Origin: Lysinibacillus fusiformis
GTDB lineage: Bacteria; Bacillota; Bacilli; Bacillales_A; Planococcaceae
Direction: 5' to 3'
NCBI RefSeq assembly: GCF_003049525.1
Contig: NZ_PYWL01000001.1
Location: forward strand, 124,001 to 188,000
DNA length: 64,000 bases
Part shown: piece by piece, positions 48,810 to 58,010 of the stretch
How the letters are laid out: each line of letters opens with the position of its first letter
Numbering within the stretch: the stretch's first letter is position 1
Position numbers and translations under genes: made by a program
Notes under the pieces: generated by a model
What the model saw: only the letters and a program-made list of their open reading frames with translations
Databases searched by the model: none
Told to the model about the DNA's origin: nothing

Positions 48810-51104
48810 TTAATTGTCGTATTGATGAATAAGCACCTGACGAGGTTTACTGCCCTCAGGAGGCCCGACAATACCGCGTTGTTCCATCTGATCAACAATA
48901 CGTGCTGCCCTTGAATATCCTATTCGGAAGCGACGCTGAAGCATGGAGACAGATGCTGTTTGCATACTTACCACTAATTGTACAGCTTCGTCATATAATT
49001 CATCGGTTTCCTCTAAAATCGTTTCTTCTTCAGTAGGAATCATCTCCTCTTGATACTGAGCCTTTTGCTGTTCTATAACAAAATTCACAACAGCCTCAAC
49101 CTCTTGATCCGATAAAAAGGCTCCTTGTACCCGTTTTGGTTTCGATGCACCGGCTGGTAAAAATAACATATCTCCGCGACCAAGTAATCGTTCTGCTCCA
49201 CCCATATCTAAAATCGTTCTCGAATCAATAGCTGAAGAAACTGCAAAAGCAATTCGGGATGGAATATTAGCTTTAATGACACCTGTTAAAACATCTACAC
49301 TTGGTCTTTGCGTTGCAATAATCAAATGGATTCCCGCTGCACGTGCCATTTGGGCTAAACGGGTAATTGAATCCTCCACATCACTAGATGCGACCATCAT
49401 CAAATCTGCTAACTCATCTACAATGACTACAATATAAGGTAGCTTAGGATGCTTTTCATCTGTCTGTTCATTGACCTTTTGTACATGATTATTATAGCCT
49501 TCAATATTTCGTGTTCCAGTATGTGAAAACAGGTCATATCGACGTTCCATTTCAGAAACAACTTTTTTCAAGGCTTGAGAAGCTTTTCGTGCATCGGTCA
49601 CAACAGGCGCCAATAAATGGGGAATACCGTTATAAACGTTTAACTCCACCATTTTCGGGTCAATCATCATAAGCTTTACTTCATGTGGTTTTGTACGCAT
49701 TAGTATGGATACTACTATGCCATTTATACAGACACTTTTCCCACTACCCGTTGAACCCGCTACTAGTAAATGCGGCATTTTATTGAGCTCTGCTAGCACT
49801 GCTTGTCCCGTAATATCTCGTCCAAATGCTACCTGCAACAATGCTTCTGGCTTAGCGCCATCCTTCGATTCTAATACCTCTCGTAAAGTAACAATGGCTA
49901 CCTCACTATTTGGCACTTCAATACCAATGGCGGATTTCCCAGGGATTGGTGCCTCCATACGAATATCCTTGGCAGCCAGCGCTAATGCTAGATCATCTTG
50001 CAGATTGACAATTTTACTTACCTTGACACCAATATCAGGTAAAATTTCATATTTTGTAACGGCTGGTCCTAAATGAACTTGTGTGACCTTTGCCTTTACG
50101 CCAAAGCTTTGCAATGTTTGTTCAAGCTTTTTGGCGTTCGCCTGGATGACGGAATATTCTCCACTTTGGTCATGTTGTGGTGGTAATTGTAATAGATTAT
50201 AAGATGGAAGCTGGTAGTCTGCATTTTCTACAGTATCTGTCCCTTGAATATGGACCTCATCCATAGCTTCATCGTGTTCATTGTCCACTATTTCTGTCTG
50301 ATCAAATATAGTTCTTTCCTGAGATACATTTTGGGTAAATGCAGAAATAATAGGCTCATGATGTATTTCTTCTTCTTCTTGCTCAGGCATATCCGTAGTT
50401 TGATTGACCGCTGCAATCTCGTCCACACTTTCTGCTCTAGAACGACGATTGCTTGGCTTTTTAGGTGCATTTTTTTTCTTATCTCGATGTTTCTTTTTCC
50501 ATTTACCAAATAAATCTGGCATTTTCTCTGCCAAATATGGCACTAATGCTTTTCCAGTAACCAAAATCAAGCCGATAAAGAAAATAACCCAAGCAACGAC
50601 TCTTGCCCCTGATGCTTCAAATAGAACGTGAAGACCACTAAATAAAAGAGCACCAATCATTCCACCACCTAGTGCATTACTGCGATGAATAATCCCCTCG
50701 GTATTGATGAGAATTCGCCATGATTCACGGAGAACCGAATCAGATAATAAGCCACCTGATTTTGATAATTGTTCAAATAATATGCCATGACTAAAGATGG
50801 TTAAGCTCATAATAATGAGGAGCATACCTAGAATTAAGCGGTCTTTCATACCGACTTTTTTTCGACCAATCATCATTAATAACGCAACAAATATTAGCAT
50901 AAATGGAACCGCAAAATGTAAATTTCCTAATAGAAACATTGCGAATGTTTGTAGCGTACGCCCGATCATACCATATTCAAAAATCATGATGACCGCAAGC
51001 GCAATTAAGAGCAGTCCTAGAATTTCATACATAAGTGGAGACATTTCTTTTTTTTCTGTTGTTGCTTTGCTTTTAGTAGCCTTTTTTCTTTTACTAACCG
51101 CCAT
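48810..51104 (-). CDS. spoIIIE: DNA translocase SpoIIIE/FtsK
   Basis: Septal DNA pump that moves the chromosome into the forespore. About four membrane helices lie within the first 165 residues. A charged linker with acidic repeats (QEEEEIHHE) follows, then the alpha-beta motor with Walker [16 protein letters not shown] and Walker [13 protein letters not shown]. The C-terminal gamma winged helix (about 700-764) has [21 protein letters not shown], which reads chromosome polarity sites. The start is ATG 51104 behind AGAAGGTGAT; 764 aa. A second FtsK (SftA type) may exist elsewhere. Confidence 0.94.
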   Translation of the reverse strand: MAVSKRKKATKSKATTEKKEMSPLMYEILGLLLIALAVIMIFEYGMIGRTLQTFAMFLLGNLHFAVPFMLIFVALLMMIGRKKVGMKDRLILGMLLIIMSLTIFSHGILFEQLSKSGGLLSDSVLRESWRILINTEGIIHRSNALGGGMIGALLFSGLHVLFEASGARVVAWVIFFIGLILVTGKALVPYLAEKMPDLFGKWKKKHRDKKKNAPKKPSNRRSRAESVDEIAAVNQTTDMPEQEEEEIHHEPIISAFTQNVSQERTIFDQTEIVDNEHDEAMDEVHIQGTDTVENADYQLPSYNLLQLPPQHDQSGEYSVIQANAKKLEQTLQSFGVKAKVTQVHLGPAVTKYEILPDIGVKVSKIVNLQDDLALALAAKDIRMEAPIPGKSAIGIEVPNSEVAIVTLREVLESKDGAKPEALLQVAFGRDITGQAVLAELNKMPHLLVAGSTGSGKSVCINGIVVSILMRTKPHEVKLMMIDPKMVELNVYNGIPHLLAPVVTDARKASQALKKVVSEMERRYDLFSHTGTRNIEGYNNHVQKVNEQTDEKHPKLPYIVVIVDELADLMMVASSDVEDSITRLAQMARAAGIHLIIATQRPSVDVLTGVIKANIPSRIAFAVSSAIDSRTILDMGGAERLLGRGDMLFLPAGASKPKRVQGAFLSDQEVEAVVNFVIEQQKAQYQEEMIPTEEETILEETDELYDEAVQLVVSMQTASVSMLQRRFRIGYSRAARIVDQMEQRGIVGPPEGSKPRQVLIHQYDN

Positions 51105-51174
51105 TTCTATCACCTTCTTCTGCAATCCATTTTATATATGTAGCGAATCATACCATGTAGAACTCGAACATTTC

Positions 51175-51215
51175 AAAAAAAGGATTTTCCACCGCAATTG
51201 GGAGAAAATCCTTTT
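51175..51215 (-). terminator. Terminator of rnjB
   Basis: A 12-bp perfect stem (51178-51189 / 51204-51215) with a 14-nt loop and T-run on the minus strand, 42 nt past the rnjB stop. Confidence 0.85.
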
Positions 51216-51257
51216 CCATTTACTTTTCCTCAAAGCCTTGACGATGAGTCATTTGTA

Positions 51258-52925
51258 TTAATATTCCATAATAATTGGGATAATCATTGGACGACGCTTT
51301 GTTTTCTGGAATAGGTACGTATTTAAAGTGTCACGAATTTCTTGCTTAATATTCGTCCATTCAAATGTATCTTTCCCTACATATTTTTCAATGACAGTCC
51401 TTGCGATGTCCGATGCCTCAACCATTAACTCTTCTGATTCACGAACATATACAAAACCGCGTGATAAAATTTCTGGACCAGACGCAATTTTCTTTTGGGC
51501 ACGATTTAAGGTCACGACCACAATGAAAATACCATCCTGTGATAATAATTTACGATCACGAAGAACAATATTCCCCACATCGCCAACACCGATCCCATCA
51601 ATTAAGACGTTACCAGCTTGTACACGTCCACTCATGCGCATCTTATTATTTTTATATTCAACAATATCCCCTTTATCAGCGATAAATATTTGGGATTTTT
51701 GCATGCCTAGCTGTTGAGCTAATTTAGAGTGGGCAATCAGCATACGATATTCCCCTTGAACAGGAATAAAATACTTTGGCTGCATTAAATTTAACATAAG
51801 CTTTAAATCTTCTTGACTACCATGACCTGATACGTGCACATTTTTGCTAGAAGTTAGAATTTCAGCCCCTGCTTTAGAAATGGAGTTCATCGTATTAGCC
51901 ATTTGCACTTCCATACCAGGAGAAGGTGTAAATGTAATTAAAACTGTATCACCTTGCTTAATTTTAATGTCACGGTGATGCTTACGTACGATTTTTTCTA
52001 GAGCATCTAAAGGCTCCCCTTTATTGCCTGTTGTAATAATGATAATTTCATCGTCTTGATATTTTTGCATTTCTGAAATTGGAATAATCGTATCTTCTTC
52101 GACTGTTAAATAGCCAAGCTGTACACCTAAATCTACAGCCTTCTCTAATGGCTTCCCGACAATCACTACTTTACGGAATGATTTTTGAGCTTGAGCAAAT
52201 ACTTGTTGAATTCGGATAAAATTCGATGCATAAACAGCTACTAAAATACGACCTGGTGCTGAATGGAATGTTTTTGATAATTGTTCTTCAATGACAATTT
52301 CCGATGTTGTATAACCTGGTCGTTCAGCTTCGCAAGACTCAGATAATAGAATAAAGACGCCGTCTTCCCCTAACTGGGCCATTTTTGCTAAATCAGGTTT
52401 AAATTTACCTGTCGCTGATTGATCGAATTTGAACTCTCCTGTATGAACAATCGCGCCTTCAGATGTATGGAACACTACCCCTAACGAATCGGGAATACTA
52501 TGTGTTGTGTGGAAGAATGTTACATACGTTGAGTTGAAATTCATACGACTACGGTTTGTTACTTCAAAAAACTTTACCTGATGTGGTGCAGGTAATTCTT
52601 TCAAATGTTCCTTTGCTAGAGCAATTGTTAATTTTGAGCCGTACACTGGTGCCTTTATTTTTTGCAATACATAGGCAATCGAGCCAATTGCATCTTCATG
52701 TCCGTGTGTTAAGAATATACCTTTCACACGCTCTTTATTTTCTTCTAAGTACGTAATGTCAGGGATCACGATATCGATGCCTAGCATCTCGTCCTCTGGG
52801 AACATTAAGCCGCTATCTACTACAAATAGCTCTTCATCAATTTCTACTACGTACATTGCTTTTCCAATTTCGCCCACACCCCCAAGAGGGATGATTCGAA
52901 TCAGTTCATTTTTCTTTTTTGTCAA
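51258..52925 (-). CDS. rnjB: Ribonuclease J2
   Basis: Beta-CASP metallo-beta-lactamase RNase. The metal motif is LTHGHEDAIGSI (RNase J1 has HGHxDH; here the last His is Ala-Ile), consistent with the less active J2 partner. Others: HTTHSIPDSLG, VHTGEFKFDQ, SGHGSQEDL. 555 aa from TTG 52925, 7 nt behind AGGAGG; this equals B. subtilis RnjB. The frame opens 15 codons earlier, with no signal. It forms a complex with RNase J1 in related species. Confidence 0.93.
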   Translation of the reverse strand: MTKKKNELIRIIPLGGVGEIGKAMYVVEIDEELFVVDSGLMFPEDEMLGIDIVIPDITYLEENKERVKGIFLTHGHEDAIGSIAYVLQKIKAPVYGSKLTIALAKEHLKELPAPHQVKFFEVTNRSRMNFNSTYVTFFHTTHSIPDSLGVVFHTSEGAIVHTGEFKFDQSATGKFKPDLAKMAQLGEDGVFILLSESCEAERPGYTTSEIVIEEQLSKTFHSAPGRILVAVYASNFIRIQQVFAQAQKSFRKVVIVGKPLEKAVDLGVQLGYLTVEEDTIIPISEMQKYQDDEIIIITTGNKGEPLDALEKIVRKHHRDIKIKQGDTVLITFTPSPGMEVQMANTMNSISKAGAEILTSSKNVHVSGHGSQEDLKLMLNLMQPKYFIPVQGEYRMLIAHSKLAQQLGMQKSQIFIADKGDIVEYKNNKMRMSGRVQAGNVLIDGIGVGDVGNIVLRDRKLLSQDGIFIVVVTLNRAQKKIASGPEILSRGFVYVRESEELMVEASDIARTVIEKYVGKDTFEWTNIKQEIRDTLNTYLFQKTKRRPMIIPIIMEY

Positions 52926-52972
52926 TTTATTTCCTCCTAAAAAATATCCCGAACAGCAACCACTTAACATTT

Positions 52973-53001
52973 ATTATACGGTTTGCTAAGCTTTTGCACA
53001 A
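52973..53001 (-). promoter_or_regulatory. Candidate sigma-A promoter of rnjB
   Basis: Minus-strand TTGTGC (53001-52996), a 17-nt spacer, TATAAT (52978-52973), 47 nt before the TTG start. The -10 is perfect and the -35 weak. Confidence 0.55.
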
Positions 53002-53157
53002 ATTAAAAATACATGTTTCACAACAGAAATATATTTTCTTATCTTTTCCTTATTGCTAGCAGATGGAAAGACAGATATTGGAATCCTTATCGAAATAGAG
53101 TCATTAAAGTATTTTTGAGGATGAGAAGTTATGGATTTCTGAAATAAAAAGGAAGCC

Positions 53158-53177
53158 GATTTGAATGATCAGCCTCG
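53158..53177. repeat. Direct repeat copy 1 (transposase 3' end)
   Basis: A 20-nt stretch repeated at 53794-53813 with a single mismatch. In this copy an Arg codon has become TGA, so the reading frame stops. It shows that two related transposase ends lie in the gap. Confidence 0.85.
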
Positions 53178-53537
53178 CAGGCTGTTGAAAAAGTCCATCG
53201 AGAAGTTCACTCTCTATACTTTTCTTCCTCTTGCACCTTCAATATTTGGTAAATCACTGCCTATATCCACATACGCTTCGAGCAAAGTTGCTCTATTAAG
53301 TTACTTGCCATGTCCAAATAGCCAGTTTCTTTAAATTCATGGCAGCCAAAGCAAGCATCGCCTGCATGGACAATTTTTTAGAGGATATCTAAATAAAAAA
53401 TCTATAGCAGCTTTTAGTTTTCGCACGAAATGATCTTTGGGAATTCATTGATCAATCGAAGGGGCATATTCCTAGCGTACAAGCAATTAAGCTAGTTCAA
53501 ATTGTTCACGTTCATTGATTTGATTTTCCGTCATCAT
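53169..53537 (-). pseudogene. IS1182-family transposase remnant (internally deleted)
   Basis: Reading the minus strand from ATG 53537 gives MMTENQINEREQFELA, then stops, then IPKDHFVRKLKAAIDF. That is the N-terminus of an IS1182/IS1182-like transposase. Further on come LALAAMNLKKLAIWTWQVT, then LNRATLLEAYVDIGSDLPNI and FSMDFFNSLRG, which is the C-terminus. At least four stops and a deletion of most of the catalytic core make it dead. It lies between rnjB and dapA, genes that are adjacent in B. subtilis. Identification is from memory of the family. Confidence 0.75.
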
Positions 53538-53585
53538 GGTTGACCACCTCATAACTTTAAATGAATAAGAAGTTCTTTATGTAGA

Positions 53586-53710
53586 AATTGAGTGGAGTGA
53601 ATTGCGGGAAAGTCGAGATTCTGGACTGAGCGGATATTTTCTGTGCGAAAGCAAAGCAGCTACAAAGTGAGGGAAGCAGATCGACCCCGCACATAGTGGA
53701 AATCAACGGC
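53586..53710 (-). repeat. Degenerate Bacillota intergenic repeat (MITE-like)
   Basis: The minus strand starts GCCGTTGATTTCC, contains GCTGCTTTGCTTTCGCA and CCGCTCAG, and ends TTCACTCCACTCAA. This resembles a repeat family common between genes of Bacillus-related genomes (with the core GTTGATTTCCGCT and a Ser-rich spurious frame). No protein is supported, although a 67-codon frame is open. Confidence 0.5.
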
Positions 53711-53737
53711 TTTACTTTTTTTATCTTATGGTAAAAG

Positions 53738-53784
53738 AAAAAAGACTGTAGCCAACTCAAAATTCATTGAGTTCGTCTACAGTC
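53738..53784 (-). terminator. Strong terminator of dapA derived from transposase 3' end
   Basis: Two-part stem: GACTGTAG/CTACAGTC (8 bp) and AACTCAA/TTGAGTT (7 bp), separated by a small mismatch loop. On the minus strand it ends in six T. It lies 37 nt past the dapA stop. Confidence 0.85.
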
Positions 53785-53815
53785 CGCGAGACTGATTTGA
53801 ATGATCTGCCTCGTT
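53764..53815 (-). mobile_element. Second IS1182-family fragment: transposase C-terminal tail
   Basis: The minus strand reads RGRSFKSVSRTVDELNEF and stop, the undamaged form of the C-terminus that is broken in the first remnant. It starts right after the dapA stop and runs into the hairpin. No other part of this copy is found. Confidence 0.65.
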
Positions 53816-53820
53816 TTTAT

Positions 53821-54720
53821 TTATCTAAAACTTCTCGCTTTTTCTTGATACGTATCCCAAATGTTATCAAAGTTAGCCTTCTCTTCATCGGTCATTTCCA
53901 TCATTGGCAAGCGAACATTGAGTGTATCAAAGCCTAGTTTTGTCATTGCATATTTAATAGGTGAAGGGTTTGGTTGAGCGAACAGCGCGCGTACAAGAGG
54001 TAATAATGCTCGGTGAATTTTAGCTGCTAGCTTATGATTTCCTTCTTCAAACGCTTTAATCATTAATTGCATATCATTGCCTACTACATGAGCAGCGACG
54101 GAAATAATGCCTGCCCCGCCAATCGCCATTAGTGGCAATGTTAGGCCATCATCTCCGCTATACACTAAGAAATCATCATCTGGATCAACATTTTCAATAA
54201 CATCACCCATCTGATCCAAATTGCCGCTTGCTTCTTTAATCCAAGCAATGTTAGGAATCTTACTTAATGCAACAGAAGTTTCATAGGCCACATTCACACC
54301 AGTACGCCCAGGGACATTATAGAGCATAACTGGTAGACTCGTTTGTTTAGCAATCGTTTCAAAGTGAGCAAAGATCCCACGTTGATTTGGTTTATTGTAG
54401 TAAGGAGCTACAAGCATGATGCCATCTGCTCCATTTTCTTCTGCTTTATGGGTCATGGCTATAGAGTATGCTGTTTCATTGTCCCCTGTACCAGCAATAA
54501 CTGGCACACGACCAGCTACCTTTTCTACTGTAAAACGAACAACCTCTATTTTTTCTTCAGTAGACATTGTAGGATTTTCAGAAGTCGTACCACAAGCAAC
54601 AATACAATCTGTACCATTGTCGATCAAATGATTAATAATACGTTCTAATTCTGGATAATTTATCGTGCCATCATCTTTAAACGGCGTAATCATAGCCGTT
54701 CCAATTCGACCTAAATTCAT
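53821..54720 (-). CDS. dapA: 4-hydroxy-tetrahydrodipicolinate synthase
   Basis: Condenses aspartate semialdehyde and pyruvate at the branch to lysine, diaminopimelate and dipicolinate. TIM-barrel enzyme: GRIGTAMITPF, GTTSENPTM, YNVPGRTGVN (with catalytic Tyr) and the Schiff-base Lys in WIKEASG. 299 aa from ATG 54720 behind AGAGGGGTG; the frame extends into asd without signals. 13 nt after asd. Transposon remnants follow. Confidence 0.96.
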   Translation of the reverse strand: MNLGRIGTAMITPFKDDGTINYPELERIINHLIDNGTDCIVACGTTSENPTMSTEEKIEVVRFTVEKVAGRVPVIAGTGDNETAYSIAMTHKAEENGADGIMLVAPYYNKPNQRGIFAHFETIAKQTSLPVMLYNVPGRTGVNVAYETSVALSKIPNIAWIKEASGNLDQMGDVIENVDPDDDFLVYSGDDGLTLPLMAIGGAGIISVAAHVVGNDMQLMIKAFEEGNHKLAAKIHRALLPLVRALFAQPNPSPIKYAMTKLGFDTLNVRLPMMEMTDEEKANFDNIWDTYQEKARSFR

Positions 54721-54733
54721 CCTTACACCCCTC

Positions 54734-55771
54734 TTATAGTAAGTTATCCTCAAGCATTGCTTCTGCAATTTGGATAGAGTTTAATGCAGCGCCTTTTAAT
54801 AGATTGTCAGAAACGATCCATAGATGGAATCCTTTTTTGTTGTCTAAATCTTGACGGATACGTCCTACAAAAGTAGCGTCTTCCCCTTCTGCATAAATAG
54901 GCATTGGGTAAGTTTGTGTTGCAATATCATCTTGTAATACTATACCTGGTGCATTGCGTAATACGTCAAAAATCTCTTGGATTGATGTTTCTTTCTCTAC
55001 CTCAATATAAACAGACTCTGAGTGACCTGAAACGACCGGCACACGAACGCAAGTAGCAGCAACTTTTAGCTCTGGTGCATGCATAATTTTTTTCGTCTCA
55101 TTAATCATTTTCATTTCTTCGTATGTAAATCCGTTATCTGTGAATTTATCAATTTGTGGAATGACATTACGAGCGATTGGGTAATGGCGTTTATCACTAC
55201 CAGATGGTAAAATATTTGCTTCTACATCCCTACCGGCTTCCCAGTTTGCGCTTTGTGTTTTTAATTCTTCAATAGCAGAAATACCTGCACCTGAAACCGC
55301 CTGATACGTTGAAACAAGCACTTTTGTTAATCCAAATGCTTTACGAATTGGCTCAAGTGCAGCTACCATTTGAATTGTCGAGCAGTTTGGATTTGCAATA
55401 ATCCCTTTATGCTTCGCCAGATCGCCTCGATTCACTTCAGGTACAACAAGTGGTACCTCTGGATCCATTCGGAAATGGCTCGTATTGTCAATAACTACCG
55501 CACCACGCTTTGCTGCTTCGGGTGCAAGCACAGCTGATACTGAACCACCAGCTGAGAATAAAGCGACATTGACGCCTTCAAAAGCTTCAGGTGTCGCTTC
55601 TTCAATTGTATATGTTTGACCATTAAACTCGATTGATTTTCCTGCTGAACGTGCAGATGCTAGAAATTTAATGTTCCCTATTGGAAATTTACGTTTGATT
55701 AATTGCTCCATCATTTTTGATCCTACTGCTCCTGTTGCTCCAACAACCGCAACTGTTAACTGCTTTGTCAT
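54734..55771 (-). CDS. asd: Aspartate-semialdehyde dehydrogenase
   Basis: Reduces aspartyl phosphate to aspartate semialdehyde. NADP motif VGATGAVGSKM, catalytic Cys in ANPNCSTIQM, and the catalytic His in CVRVPVVSGHSESV. 345 aa. In B. subtilis asd is followed by dapG (aspartokinase) and dapA; here dapA follows at once. 82 nt after dpaB. Confidence 0.96.
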   Translation of the reverse strand: MTKQLTVAVVGATGAVGSKMMEQLIKRKFPIGNIKFLASARSAGKSIEFNGQTYTIEEATPEAFEGVNVALFSAGGSVSAVLAPEAAKRGAVVIDNTSHFRMDPEVPLVVPEVNRGDLAKHKGIIANPNCSTIQMVAALEPIRKAFGLTKVLVSTYQAVSGAGISAIEELKTQSANWEAGRDVEANILPSGSDKRHYPIARNVIPQIDKFTDNGFTYEEMKMINETKKIMHAPELKVAATCVRVPVVSGHSESVYIEVEKETSIQEIFDVLRNAPGIVLQDDIATQTYPMPIYAEGEDATFVGRIRQDLDNKKGFHLWIVSDNLLKGAALNSIQIAEAMLEDNLL

Positions 55772-55853
55772 CTGTCATCTCTCCTTGAATACAAGTTCCA
55801 TAATGTGTGCTATTGTATCACAAAAATACTGAAAATTGTGTGTAATCTATGAT

Positions 55854-56444
55854 TTATTTGAAATATTGTATCAACAGCGGTTGTAATTGCTTTTTCTGCG
55901 TAATTGCTGCATGAACAGTATCTACCATTTGGTCAAAATCAGCAATTAGAGAATTTGGTTTGGAGTGAGGAGAGTCCTGACCAAATGGGATAAAATAAAT
56001 ATTTTTGGCATTTAACAACTTCATTATATTTATTCCATTTAAGCCCAGTGCATCATTTGTTGAAATTCCTAACACTACAGGTGATCCATTACGTAAAGTT
56101 GCCTTTGCTGCCATAAGAACAGGGCTATCTGTGGCCGCATTGGCAAACTTACTAATACTATTACCTGTCATTGGAGCGATTACCATTGCATCCAGTGGAT
56201 TGGATGGACCAAATGGCTCCGCTTCTTTTATAGAAGAAATAACTTTTTCTCCAGTTAAAGCTTCTATTTTTGCAATCCATTCCTCCCCTGTACCAAAGCG
56301 TGTAGCTGCATGTAAAACGGAATGGGTAATGATTGGTATAACTGTTGCACCAACATCCATAAAATTTTGAATTTTAGGTATGACATCTTCATACGTACAA
56401 TGAGAGGCTGTAATACCTAGGCCAATTCGTTTCCCCGTTAACAA
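55854..56444 (-). CDS. dpaB: Dipicolinate synthase subunit B
   Basis: Flavoprotein-fold subunit that makes dipicolinic acid in the mother cell. GKRIGLGITASHCTYEDVIP, MVIAPMTGNSISKFANA, SPVLMAAKATLRNG and VVLGISTNDALGLNG are as in SpoVFB. The start is TTG 56444, 7 nt behind AGGAGG, overlapping the dpaA stop by 7 nt; 196 aa (B. subtilis 200). Confidence 0.95.
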   Translation of the reverse strand: MLTGKRIGLGITASHCTYEDVIPKIQNFMDVGATVIPIITHSVLHAATRFGTGEEWIAKIEALTGEKVISSIKEAEPFGPSNPLDAMVIAPMTGNSISKFANAATDSPVLMAAKATLRNGSPVVLGISTNDALGLNGINIMKLLNAKNIYFIPFGQDSPHSKPNSLIADFDQMVDTVHAAITQKKQLQPLLIQYFK

Positions 56445-57217
56445 TTTTCTTCCTCCTCTATGGCCTTGCACAGAATTTCAGCAGCATCATGTGCAAAGTA
56501 TTTCCCAGGCAATGATGGCAACAGTACATATGTTTGCAGTTGCTCAGCATCTATATCCAAACAGCCTGGCTCTGAGGCTAAATCATATAAAACTGCTGGA
56601 ACATGATCTTTAAACGATTCTGTAATCCATTTAGCTGGAATGGTATTAATAAATGTACCTTCATTAATTGACCATAAACGATCATCTAAGTCCGTAGCTT
56701 TATAGCCATATGCTTTAGCTTCACTCACTTGTACAACCGAACGTGCAACAATATGAACATTTGCCCCCATTTTAACTAGTAAAGAAGCGAGCATTTTTGC
56801 GATACGTCCGAAACCTGCGATTGTAAAGTTTTGTCCGTAAATACATTTTTGCTCGAGTCCGTAAAACGTGGCGATAAACCCCTCTGCTGTTAATCTAGCA
56901 TTTTGCCAAATAAACGATTCTTGTTGCAAATAGCAAAGGGATTCATTTTTTTCTAGCAGATGCTTCCAGTGCATCGTTAAACGACCTGTATAGAATTTAA
57001 CCTGTGATATACCATATAGCTGTTCTACTTCTATTTTTAAAGGCAGGATAGGTAGAATAATTTTATTTGGTTGAAATTCTAAAACAAGTTTATTTAACTC
57101 CTCGTTCCAAACTGTCGTTCTTTTATAAAACACTGTTCTCGATGGACTTCTTAACATTGTTGCTAGTTCTTTTAATCTGGAGTCCTCACCGATAACGAGC
57201 CATTTTTCGTTTTCCAA
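56438..57217 (-). CDS. dpaA: Dipicolinate synthase subunit A
   Basis: Partner of DpaB. The C-terminal half has a Rossmann motif (FTIAGFGRIAKMLASLLVKMG) and PSLPGKYFAHDAAEI. 259 aa, about 35-40 shorter than B. subtilis DpaA (297), mostly because the N-terminal domain is reduced. ATG 57217. It follows the YlmC/YmxH gene by 9 nt. Confidence 0.92.
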   Translation of the reverse strand: MENEKWLVIGEDSRLKELATMLRSPSRTVFYKRTTVWNEELNKLVLEFQPNKIILPILPLKIEVEQLYGISQVKFYTGRLTMHWKHLLEKNESLCYLQQESFIWQNARLTAEGFIATFYGLEQKCIYGQNFTIAGFGRIAKMLASLLVKMGANVHIVARSVVQVSEAKAYGYKATDLDDRLWSINEGTFINTIPAKWITESFKDHVPAVLYDLASEPGCLDIDAEQLQTYVLLPSLPGKYFAHDAAEILCKAIEEEENC

Positions 57218-57226
57218 AAGCTCACC

Positions 57227-57490
57227 TCACTGTAAATATTCTGACTGTACTGTAGATGTCTTGTTAAATAAAATTCGATCTTCACCAATTAATATAATTT
57301 CGTGCCAAGGTATCATTTCACTAACCTTCATTTTCTTTTTTTGGAAAGGTAATTTATCTTTGACAATCTCAAAACCATGTATTTTTCCTGTTTGCACATC
57401 TAATAGGCATTCTGTATGAGCCAGGATGCCAAAATGTACACCACCCTCAATTTGAATTAACTCTTTATCCACCATCTCAGATAGTAGCAT
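57227..57490 (-). CDS. ymxH: YlmC/YmxH family sporulation protein (PRC-barrel-like)
   Basis: 87-aa small beta-barrel protein: MLLSEMVDKELIQIEGG ... GFEIVKDKLPFQKKKM ... MIPWHEIILIGEDRILFN. Members of the family are produced during sporulation; the function is unknown. ATG 57490 follows AAGGAGGGAGATGAGGA. It heads the dpaA-dpaB-asd-dapA run, as in B. subtilis. A candidate sigma-K promoter lies upstream. Confidence 0.9.
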   Translation of the reverse strand: MLLSEMVDKELIQIEGGVHFGILAHTECLLDVQTGKIHGFEIVKDKLPFQKKKMKVSEMIPWHEIILIGEDRILFNKTSTVQSEYLQ

Positions 57491-57519
57491 TCCTCATCTC
57501 CCTCCTTGAGCCGTTACCT

Positions 57520-57547
57520 CAATATATGCCGAGTTTTTGTAAATCGT
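57520..57547 (-). promoter_or_regulatory. Candidate sigma-K promoter of ymxH-dpaAB-asd-dapA
   Basis: Minus-strand AC (57547-57546), a 17-nt spacer, CATATATTG (57528-57520). Same pattern and spacing as the one before cotE. In B. subtilis dpaAB is sigma-K dependent. Confidence 0.5.
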
Positions 57548-57572
57548 GCCCCCTACCAAAAGTAGGAATATA

Positions 57573-57601
57573 TTGCATTTCCGCTCCAAACTGTGTATTG
57601 T
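57573..57601 (+). promoter_or_regulatory. Sigma-A promoter of the GntR/ABC cassette
   Basis: TTGCAT (57573-57578), a 17-nt spacer, TATTGT (57596-57601), 31 nt before the start of the gntR gene. Confidence 0.6.
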
Positions 57602-57614
57602 GTATATATACAGT
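57590..57614. promoter_or_regulatory. Candidate GntR operator over the -10 region
   Basis: ACTGTGTA (57590-57597) and TATACAGT (57607-57614) form an inverted repeat with one mismatch, spanning the -10 and the start site. A YtrA-type repressor bound here would block transcription of its own operon. Confidence 0.5.
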
Positions 57615-57631
57615 TATAAGAGGTGAGGATT

Positions 57632-58009
57632 TTGCATATCCATTTAAGCAATGCCAGTGATAAGCCCATATATGAGCAAATCACCATCCAGCTCAAAGAA
57701 GCCATTCTAGCTAATAAATTGCAAGCAGGTGATGCCCTACCATCCATTCGTGCTTTAGCTAAAGATTTAAAAATAAGCGTAATGACTACTAAACGAGCCT
57801 ATGCCGATTTAGAACGGGATGGCTTTATTGAAACAGTCGCTGGGAAGGGAAGCTTTGTAACGGAACGTAACCAGGATTTCCTGCGTGAGGAGCTCTTGCG
57901 ACAAGTAGAGGAACATGTACTGAAAGCCGTAAAATTAGCGAAAACAGCTGGTCTATCAAATGAAGAATTACAAGATTTAGTCACTTTAATGTTAGAGGGG
58001 GATCATTAA
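57632..58009 (+). CDS. GntR-family regulator, YtrA subfamily
   Basis: 125-aa short GntR regulator: HTH with KPIYEQITIQLKEAILANKL, ALPSIRALAKDLKISVMTTKRAYADLERDGFIE and GKGSFV, followed by a short helical dimerisation tail instead of a large ligand domain. YtrA-type regulators usually control adjacent ABC transporters. The start is TTG 57632 behind AGAGGTGA. One nt before the ATPase gene. Confidence 0.92.
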   Translation: MHIHLSNASDKPIYEQITIQLKEAILANKLQAGDALPSIRALAKDLKISVMTTKRAYADLERDGFIETVAGKGSFVTERNQDFLREELLRQVEEHVLKAVKLAKTAGLSNEELQDLVTLMLEGDH

Positions 58010-58010
58010 G

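Noticed and set aside
53557..53760. 67-codon open frame on the minus strand
   Set aside because: It lies in a degenerate intergenic repeat with no ribosome site and no protein likeness.
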